Source: Anaerolineae bacterium (GTDB lineage Bacteria; Chloroflexota; Anaerolineae; 4572-78). Taken from it: a stretch of 6,739 bases of DNA. The notes beneath the pieces are model-generated. The model was not told where the DNA came from, did no database searches, and was given only the letters and a program-made list of their open reading frames with translations. Made by a program: the position numbers and the translations under genes. The stretch covers positions 1 to 6,739 of the forward strand of contig JALVZI010000422.1 of the NCBI GenBank assembly GCA_027022125.1, read 5' to 3'. This document shows, piece after piece, positions 1 to 4,148 of this stretch (positions are counted from its first letter, which is position 1; the number at the start of each line of letters is the position of its first letter).

Positions 1-1294
1 AGTCTGCCAGCGCCACCAGCGTGGGATGCACCAAATCGTAATCGCCGGTATACAGCAGCACAAACGTCAAATCGGGGTTCACCGTGCCATCCGCCAGCAG
101 ATAACCCTTTTCGCGCAGGTCGGTGGTGGTGGGCGGCACAGGGGCTTTCACAGGGGCGGGTTTCGGCGCAAAACGGTGGACAGACACATTTGCCAGTGCC
201 GCGCCCCATGCATCGCCGCCGCCGCCCTGCAAATAGCCGCCATAATAACTGAAAAGCCACGTGCTTTCCCATTCGCCATCGGGCGCGGAATGACTGCCGC
301 CGCTGTCGGTGGCGTATTTTTCATACCACGGAATGAAGCCCCACACTTTGATGAGTTGCAGTCCCGCCGCAGCGCGCGCCGTCTGCACAATTTCGGTGAG
401 CAGCGCCGCCTGCGCCGGCGATTCATCCTGCCACGGCGACAGGTCAAACGCGAACCCGCCGCGCTGAATGACATAATCCCGTTCCAACGCATACACCCCG
501 CCGCGAGTCATTTCGCCCCGCCGATATTTTTGCGCGGGGGTACCGTCTTCCAGATATGCCAGCAGGGTGGGGTCGGCGCGCCCGTTGCGCAGATATTCAT
601 CCATCGCCCAACGATATGCCGCCAAATCATCGGGGAATTTTCCCGCCAGCGATTTTTTCACCGTCCAGCGAGATGCCAATTCTTGCGCCAGCGGGCTGCC
701 CGCGCGCACAATGGGCAGCCGTTCCACCCCGGCGATGGTCGTTGCCACATTGAGTGTGGCGGGCACGGCATCATCCCACGCCACCAACCCGTGTATATCC
801 GCCGCGAAAGTATCCAAAACGGCATCAAAATTCGGTAAAATGACGATGGGTGTATCCGCCAGCCAACTGTATGACTCGGCGGGGGTGCGGTATGTGTCCA
901 GCCAAAATTGGTCGGTGGGATGGTGGATGAGATAGAGTCGGGGAGATTTGCGGTTGACGATGCCCTGCAAACTGCTCAAAAAGATGAGGGTATCGTAATC
1001 GTTCAGCAGGTCAGCAAACGATTTTCCGGCGGGCGGCGGCGTGTCGGGGGGACAGATGCCGCCGCACAGCGAAAAAGGGTCAACGTGCAAATTTTGCACA
1101 TCGAACACATACAGCGGCGGGGGCGGAGACGGCACGGGTGTCGGCGCGCAGGCAGCGAGCAAAAAAATGAATAACGAAAAATGAATAATGAATAATGGGG
1201 CGCGCGATAACTTTAAAAGGTGATGCGTGAAACGTATTGCGTATTGCGTATTGCGTTCTGTGTTAGAGCAATTCGCTATTCGAAACTCGTTCAC
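1..1294 (-). CDS. Putative lipoprotein with GxGYxYP-type glycosidase fold (C-terminus off window)
   Basis: An uninterrupted frame of 431 codons runs off the left edge with no stop. The only usual start codon upstream of the conserved part is GTG at 1294, which overlaps the stop of the upstream gene in GTGA. Residues 33-48 are hydrophobic and end in the lipobox LAAC, with the lipidated Cys at residue 49 (codon 1150-1148), followed by a Pro-rich spacer (APTPVPSPPPP). The protein should therefore be exported and membrane-anchored. Segments such as LSSLQGIVNRKSPRLYLI, LVAWDDAVPATLNVATT, IKVWGFIPW and LLYTGDYD resemble the N-terminal and early C-terminal parts of GxGYxYP proteins, a family presumed to be glycoside hydrolases. 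The name-giving motif would lie beyond the window, so catalysis cannot be judged. Residues 5-44 are encoded by heptamer-repeat DNA and make an unusually long leader. Family call is from memory of motifs; fairly likely but unverified. Confidence 0.75.
   Translation of the reverse strand, partial: MNEFRIANCSNTERNTQYAIRFTHHLLKLSRAPLFIIHFSLFIFLLAACAPTPVPSPPPPLYVFDVQNLHVDPFSLCGGICPPDTPPPAGKSFADLLNDYDTLIFLSSLQGIVNRKSPRLYLIHHPTDQFWLDTYRTPAESYSWLADTPIVILPNFDAVLDTFAADIHGLVAWDDAVPATLNVATTIAGVERLPIVRAGSPLAQELASRWTVKKSLAGKFPDDLAAYRWAMDEYLRNGRADPTLLAYLEDGTPAQKYRRGEMTRGGVYALERDYVIQRGGFAFDLSPWQDESPAQAALLTEIVQTARAAAGLQLIKVWGFIPWYEKYATDSGGSHSAPDGEWESTWLFSYYGGYLQGGGGDAWGAALANVSVHRFAPKPAPVKAPVPPTTTDLREKGYLLADGTVNPDLTFVLLYTGDYDLVHPTLVALAD
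1167..1197. repeat. Short heptanucleotide repeat array (ATGAATA type)
   Basis: On the plus strand the series is ATGAATA, ACGAAAA, ATGAATA, ATGAATA, then ATG, with exact 7-nt spacing. Read on the minus strand it encodes the hydrophobic stretch FIIHFSLFIF just before the lipobox of the lipoprotein. A one-copy change would shift the frame; a three-copy change would keep it. Confidence 0.7.
1221..1289. repeat. Degenerate heptanucleotide repeat array (TATTGCG type)
   Basis: Reading the plus strand in steps of seven from 1221 gives TGATGCG, TGAAACG, three exact copies of TATTGCG (1235-1255), TTCTGTG, then a drifted series. From 1269 it shows CAATTCG, CTATTCG, AAACTCG. The array lies between the PH-like gene's stop and the lipobox of the next gene, and it stays open in the lipoprotein frame (NTQYAIR from the exact copies). 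Heptanucleotide short tandem repeats are a known class in cyanobacteria; whether this one is related is unknown. Confidence 0.7.
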
Positions 1295-2172
1295 TGCACC
1301 ACCATGCGGAAGCCGACCCACAGCCCGATTTCCACCACAATTGTCAGCGACCATAGCAGGTAGGTTGCCAGCCGATCTTTTTTGTACCAAAAAATCCCCA
1401 GCAGTCCATTTAACAGCAGAATGATTATCCCGCTGTATGGAATCCACAGCAATTGCGAGCGGGGAATGATGGCGACGGACTGCCCCGCGCCCGGCGACAA
1501 TCGCACGGCGGTGGGCAATGCGGGATAGCGGGCAAACACCGCGCCAACCAGAATCAGCGTCAGCAAAATTGCTGCGCTGCCCAAAACCCGCGCCAACCGG
1601 TCGAACCACAGTGGATACGCCCACAGTCCGCGCCGCTCAATGGCGGATTGCCACGGTTGGGTGGCTCCCAGCGGCACCCGTTTTTCCCACGCGGAAACAA
1701 AAGCGGCAGTATCGGCGGGGGAGATGTAAATTTCGGTGGCGGCGGTTTTCACCACCAGCGAGTCGTTTGCCGCACCCGTGGCGAACAGCCACATTCCTTC
1801 GCGGCGACAGAGCCACCAGCGCGGCAGGGTTATCCCCAGCAGCGAGCAGACGGGCATCGCCGGGGCGGGGGTAATGGCGCGAATGGCATCAATGGGGATG
1901 CGGATGGTTGTCGCTCCCCAGCGGATTTCCAGCCCGTTGCGGGTGAACCAAAAGCGCAGCAGAAAAAGCGCGGCAGCGCGATACAAAAACACCATCGCCA
2001 CGATAAATACCAGTGCCGCGCCGAGAATGCGCCAAAATTGCGCCGCCGATACCGGTTGCGTCCGCGATATATTCGCCAGCAGCAGGGCTATCGCCAGCAA
2101 AATGCCGCCAATACCCAAACATATCCAGCCACCGCGATGTTTTTTGGGGGTGAAAATTTGTCCGCTCGTCAT
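1291..2172 (-). CDS. Multi-pass membrane protein with bacterial PH-like domain
   Basis: A 293-residue protein counted from ATG at 2172. Hydrophobic segments lie at about residues 15-34, 49-69, 196-213, 240-261 and 267-289. Between the second and third is a soluble domain (about 74-163) shaped like a bacterial PH domain: it opens FTRNGLEIRWG, has the IPIDAI strand, and closes with LVVKTAATEIYISPAD then AAFVSAWEKR, the usual end of bPH_5-like domains. The C-terminal membrane part (YPALP...IIPRSQ...KKDRLATYLLW) resembles PH-domain membrane proteins common in Chloroflexota. No catalytic motif is seen and the function is unknown. A frame extension to GTG at 2220 adds 16 residues, but that DNA belongs to a repeat, so ATG 2172 is preferred although its ribosome site is weak (GAGGAG lies about 27 nt upstream). 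The stop overlaps the next gene's GTG by four bases, suggesting coupled translation. Confidence 0.77.
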   Translation of the reverse strand: MTSGQIFTPKKHRGGWICLGIGGILLAIALLLANISRTQPVSAAQFWRILGAALVFIVAMVFLYRAAALFLLRFWFTRNGLEIRWGATTIRIPIDAIRAITPAPAMPVCSLLGITLPRWWLCRREGMWLFATGAANDSLVVKTAATEIYISPADTAAFVSAWEKRVPLGATQPWQSAIERRGLWAYPLWFDRLARVLGSAAILLTLILVGAVFARYPALPTAVRLSPGAGQSVAIIPRSQLLWIPYSGIIILLLNGLLGIFWYKKDRLATYLLWSLTIVVEIGLWVGFRMVVQ

Positions 2173-2216
2173 TGGTTGCTCACAGGTTAAATAGAACGAC
2201 TCCTCTGAATTTTTCA

Positions 2217-2231
2217 CCACAGAGGCACAGA
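2217..2231. repeat. Left arm of inverted 15-nt repeat (partner 2471-2485)
   Basis: CCACAGAGGCACAGA on the plus strand; the reverse complement of 2471-2485 is CCACAGAGGCGCAGA, one mismatch. The arm covers the GTG codons at 2215-2220 that would extend the PH-like gene, which argues against that start. Confidence 0.6.
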
Positions 2232-2291
2232 GAATTTAAAGTTTGTAACTGTCCAGCGTGTGATTCAGCGTGCTGTGTTCGCCTTGAATAA

Positions 2292-2357
2292 TCGTAGGGG
2301 CAGCCCTTGTGGCTGCCCTGTTTCGGGCGACCATAAAGGTCGCCCCTACGGAAAGGG
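2292..2357. repeat. Double-hairpin repeat element, full copy 1
   Basis: This 66-nt stretch is identical to 4004-4069. Closing arms CGTAG (2293-2297) and CTACG (2346-2350) enclose two perfect 8-bp hairpins: GGGCAGCC/GGCTGCCC with loop CTTGT (2298-2318), and GGGCGACC/GGTCGCCC with loop ATAAA (2325-2345). The two are separated by TGTTTC. Single-stranded, it could fold into a three-way junction. No T-run follows on either strand, so it is not a standard terminator. Similar GTAGGGGC-type intergenic repeats are familiar from Chloroflexota and cyanobacterial genomes. Confidence 0.85.
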
Positions 2358-2658
2358 CGCAGAAAATATCATTGCCAGTCGCAGACGAAGCAATCTCAAA
2401 CATTGTCTTGGCGTATGACACAGGTAACAGATACAAAATAAAAATCTGTGTTTATCTGTGGACTATTTAGTCTGCGCCTCTGTGGTTTAATTTTTACCTT
2501 TTTTCAGTAGACAACAAACTTATTGAAACTTTTTGTTTAACCGGATTTCCGCATCAAATTAACGCGAATTTCTCAAATTTAAGCATAAAATCTGTGAAAT
2601 TCGTGAAAATTAGATGCAAAAAAGAGAGAGAAGGGTAAAAGTTTCATTTAGTTCGACT

Positions 2659-2709
2659 CATAAAAATCTCTGTGAACTCTGTGTTCCATCGGATACGCTG
2701 TACAGTTAC
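2659..2709 (-). repeat. surE-flanking block, 3' side (inverted relative to 3670-3742)
   Basis: Read on the minus strand, this starts with GTAACTGTACAGCGTATCC, continues GGAACACAGAG then TTCACAGAGATTTTTATG, and ends at 2659. The same order of elements occurs on the plus strand at 3670-3742, with a 21-nt insertion (3703-3723). Its core end lies 2 bp beyond the surE stop codon. Confidence 0.75.
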
Positions 2710-2711
2710 GC

Positions 2712-3491
2712 TCACAGCAGGGTTTCGATTTGCCAGCGCTTCAATTCATCAATCATCCGGTGGGCGGTAATATCCAGCGAAATGGGGGTGATGGAAATGA
2801 GATTATTTTCGGTTGCCCAAAAATCAGTGCCGTGTTCCGGCACACCGGTGGGCGGCTGACCGCCAATCCAAAAGTAATCGCGCCCGCGCGGGTCTTTGCG
2901 ATGCACCAATTCATCCAAATAGACTCGCTGCCCCAAACGGGTGATGGCAGTACCGGCGACATCCACCCAATCGCAGGCGGGGAAATTCACATTTAAAAAG
3001 GTTCCGGCGGGCAAACCCTTTTTCAGCACCAGAGACGCCAATCGCGCGGCGAATGCCGCCTGCCCGCTGTAATCGCTGCTGGCAACGGGATGCACCCGCG
3101 AAAAGGCGATGGCGGGCAAACCGTCAATCACCGCCTCCACCGCGGCGGCAACCGTGCCGGAATAAAAAAGGTCGTATCCCATATTTGCCCCCAAATTGAT
3201 GCCCGATACCACCAGCGACGGGCGTTTTTCCAGCACGCCGAGCATCGCCAGCGCGACACAATCGGGCGGCGCGCCGCTCGATTTGTATGCGGTGCTGCCG
3301 TCTTCCCATTCGATGGCATCGGCGCGGAGCATTTTGTGCAGCGTTTTGGGATGCCCCGATGCCGACCAGTTATGGTCGGGGGCGAAAATGACGGTTTCCG
3401 CCACCGTGTTCAGTGCTTTTTTCAGCACGGGCATCACTGGCGAGTCGATGCCGTCATCATTGGTCAACAAAATAAGCGGTTTTTCGGTCAT
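2712..3491 (-). CDS. surE: 5'/3'-nucleotidase SurE
   Basis: A 259-residue protein, close to the usual SurE length (about 250). SurE is a cytoplasmic, metal-dependent phosphatase that removes phosphate from nucleoside monophosphates and is linked to stationary-phase survival. Visible signatures: LLTNDDGIDSP near the N-terminus with metal-binding Asp12 and Asp13; APDHNWSASGH with Ser43 at the metal-site position; VVSGINLGANMG with Asn99; then YSGTVAAAVEA, the NVNFP strand, DPRGRDYFWIGG and the C-terminal TDFWATENNLISITP with the DITAH end. The start at 3491 is fixed by the TNDDG motif and by GAGGA just upstream. The same frame stays open to 3635, but that 48-codon extension is translated repeat DNA (PSPCPLPQREG), not protein. 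Neighbours are functionally unrelated; the gene probably has its own transcript, although no clear promoter was found. Confidence 0.97.
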   Translation of the reverse strand: MTEKPLILLTNDDGIDSPVMPVLKKALNTVAETVIFAPDHNWSASGHPKTLHKMLRADAIEWEDGSTAYKSSGAPPDCVALAMLGVLEKRPSLVVSGINLGANMGYDLFYSGTVAAAVEAVIDGLPAIAFSRVHPVASSDYSGQAAFAARLASLVLKKGLPAGTFLNVNFPACDWVDVAGTAITRLGQRVYLDELVHRKDPRGRDYFWIGGQPPTGVPEHGTDFWATENNLISITPISLDITAHRMIDELKRWQIETLL

Positions 3492-3495
3492 CGTT

Positions 3496-3500
3496 TCCTC
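3496..3500 (-). promoter_or_regulatory. Ribosome-binding site of surE
   Basis: The minus strand reads GAGGA, then four bases, then ATG at 3491. This supports the short start for surE over the extended frame. The site directly abuts the GTAACT end of the repeat core at 3501. Confidence 0.75.
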
Positions 3501-3654
3501 GTAACTATACAGGGTATACACCCCCTCCCTAACCCTTCCCCTTAAAGGGTGAGGGAATTTTTCCCCCTCCCTTTGAGGGAGGGGGCAGGGGGAGGGTGAA
3601 AATTCGGTCAGACAAATAGTTTCTTCAAAATACAACGCTACGCTGAATAGTTAC
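3501..3654. repeat. Spacer block 2, C/G-rich hairpin element between inverted cores (154 bp)
   Basis: The left core is GTAACTATACAGGGT (3501-3515, plus; one change from the consensus). The right core is GTAACTATTCAGCGT (3654-3640, minus). Between them lie a weak hairpin (ACCCTT 3532-3537 with AAGGGT 3545-3550) and a perfect 9-bp hairpin (CCCCCTCCC 3563-3571, loop TTTGA, GGGAGGGGG 3577-3585). This CCCTCCC/GGGAGGG repeat type is widespread in bacterial intergenic DNA and is often mistranslated as PSPCPLPQREG-like peptide, as happens here upstream of surE. The block forms the surE leader region. No convincing promoter is visible. Confidence 0.6.
3577..3596 (+). other. G-quadruplex motif upstream of surE
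   Basis: Four G-runs of 3, 5, 5 and 3 bases are separated by A, CA and A (3577-3579, 3581-3585, 3588-3592, 3594-3596). It lies on the template strand about 85 bp upstream of the surE start, and its first half is shared with the 9-bp hairpin at 3563-3585. The pattern is clear; folding and any effect are untested. Confidence 0.6.
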
Positions 3655-3684
3655 ATAGATTGTTCAAAAGTAACTAATCAGCGT
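3640..3684. repeat. Back-to-back pair of cores forming a 15-bp inverted repeat
   Basis: Left arm ACGCTGAATAGTTAC (3640-3654) and right arm GTAACTAATCAGCGT (3670-3684) pair with one mismatch around a 15-nt AT-rich loop (3655-3669). It is the junction where spacer blocks 2 and 3 meet, and it could extrude as a cruciform or fold in RNA. No T-run follows, so terminator function is not supported. Confidence 0.75.
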
Positions 3685-3742
3685 GTCCACCGGAACACAG
3701 AGAAGCCCGGAGTTTTCACAGAGTTCACAGAGATTTTTTATG
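3670..3742 (+). repeat. surE-flanking block, 5' side (inverted copy of 2659-2709)
   Basis: Order on the plus strand: core GTAACTAATCAGCGTGTCC, then GGAACACAGAG, a 21-nt insertion (3703-3723) that itself ends in CACAGAG, then TTCACAGAGATTTTTTATG. The insertion looks like an extra partial round of the CACAGAG repeat. Confidence 0.75.
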
Positions 3743-3761
3743 GAAAAGTAGTGTTTACCTC

Positions 3762-3837
3762 ACGCAAAGATGCCAAGTCGCAAAGATTTACAAGTTTTTT
3801 GTATTTTCAAGCACAAAAATCTTTGTCATCTTTGCGT
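3762..3837. repeat. Inverted repeat of the TTTGCGT/ACGCAAA type
   Basis: ACGCAAAGATG (3762-3772) is perfectly complementary to CATCTTTGCGT (3827-3837). A second, imperfect pairing lies just inside, between GTCGCAAAGATTT at 3777-3789 and AAATCTTTGTC at 3817-3827. It could form a long interrupted hairpin. Such TTTGCGT repeats are common intergenic filler in this kind of genome. Confidence 0.65.
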
Positions 3838-3872
3838 CGCCTGTGCCCTGCGGGTATTGTGAGAGAATTTTA

Positions 3873-3971
3873 GTTTCGGGCGACCATAAAGGTCGCCCCT
3901 ACGGAAAGGGATTTCCCTGAGAAAACCAAAAAAAATCTGCCTTTATCTGTATCATCTGCGTCATCTGCGTT
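3873..3971. repeat. Direct duplication, copy 1, holding a half double-hairpin element
   Basis: This 99-nt stretch matches 4032-4130 with one difference (C at 3965, T at 4124), at a fixed offset of 159 bp. It carries only the second hairpin of the element (3878-3898) with the right closing arm CTACG (3899-3903), then GAAAGGGATTTCCCTGAG and an A8 run, then 9-nt ATCTGCGTC repeats. The left half of the element is absent. Confidence 0.85.
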
Positions 3972-4003
3972 CTGTTCAGCGTGTACTCATTTGTCTCGAA
4001 CAT

Positions 4004-4069
4004 TCGTAGGGGCAGCCCTTGTGGCTGCCCTGTTTCGGGCGACCATAAAGGTCGCCCCTACGGAAAGGG
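4004..4069. repeat. Double-hairpin repeat element, full copy 2
   Basis: Identical over 66 nt to 2292-2357, including both loops and the closing arms CGTAG (4005-4009) and CTACG (4058-4062). Both full copies have the same orientation. It overlaps the second direct duplication from 4032 on. Confidence 0.85.
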
Positions 4070-4130
4070 ATTTCCCTGAGAAAACCAAAAAAAATCTGCC
4101 TTTATCTGTATCATCTGCGTCATTTGCGTT
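4032..4130. repeat. Direct duplication, copy 2
   Basis: Second copy of the 99-nt repeat at 3873-3971, with one mismatch. Here the hairpin element is complete because the left half sits just upstream (4005-4031). The 159-bp offset suggests a tandem duplication followed by loss or gain of the left half, or two separate insertions next to the same ATCTGCGTC tract. Confidence 0.85.
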
Positions 4131-4148
4131 ATCTGTGTTCTATCTAAC

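Larger units (their letters stand above)
2245..2709. repeat. Spacer block 1, bounded by inverted GTAACTnnnCAGCGT cores (465 bp)
   Basis: The left end reads GTAACTGTCCAGCGT at 2245 on plus; the right end reads GTAACTGTACAGCGT from 2709 on minus. These differ at one position. Inside are the double-hairpin element (2292-2357), 10-nt periodic ATCTGTG repeats (2443-2459), the right arm of a 15-nt inverted repeat (2471-2485), an AT-rich stretch (2486-2658) with an 8-nt perfect inverted repeat (CGAATTTC at 2565-2572, GAAATTCG at 2596-2603), and the surE-flanking block (2659-2709). No supported gene, transposase or RNA gene is seen here. No target-site duplication is evident outside the ends. The pairing is seen directly; calling it one unit is inference. 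Confidence 0.55.

Noticed and set aside
26..935. Plus-strand frames opposite the lipoprotein (up to 270 codons)
   Set aside because: Their proteins are rich in His, Arg, Gln and Ala with no recognisable domain, as expected for the antisense of a biased-codon gene. The minus frame has clear family motifs over the same DNA.
1453..2194. Long plus-strand frames opposite the PH-like membrane protein
   Set aside because: Composition is Gly/Arg/Gln-rich with no hydrophobic pattern or motif. The minus strand gives a coherent multi-pass protein.
2293..2350. tRNA-like or structured RNA gene
   Set aside because: The cloverleaf-like fold lacks an anticodon arm and the conserved tRNA bases, and it is repeated identically as intergenic filler.
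2236..2436. Minus-strand 66-codon frame in spacer block 1
   Set aside because: It runs through the double-hairpin repeat and the core, so its peptide is repeat translation; there is no ribosome site.
3600..3660. Sigma-70-type promoter for surE
   Set aside because: Candidate hexamers such as TTGTAT and TATTTG occur but without correct spacing to each other; not enough to call.
4005..4095. Factor-independent terminator for the penicillin-binding protein
   Set aside because: On the minus strand the T8 run (4094-4087) comes before, not after, the hairpins, and no hairpin precedes it directly.
3873..4130. CRISPR array
   Set aside because: There are only two direct copies, of 99 nt, and the intervening DNA is itself repeat material. 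No regular repeat-spacer rhythm and no cas gene.
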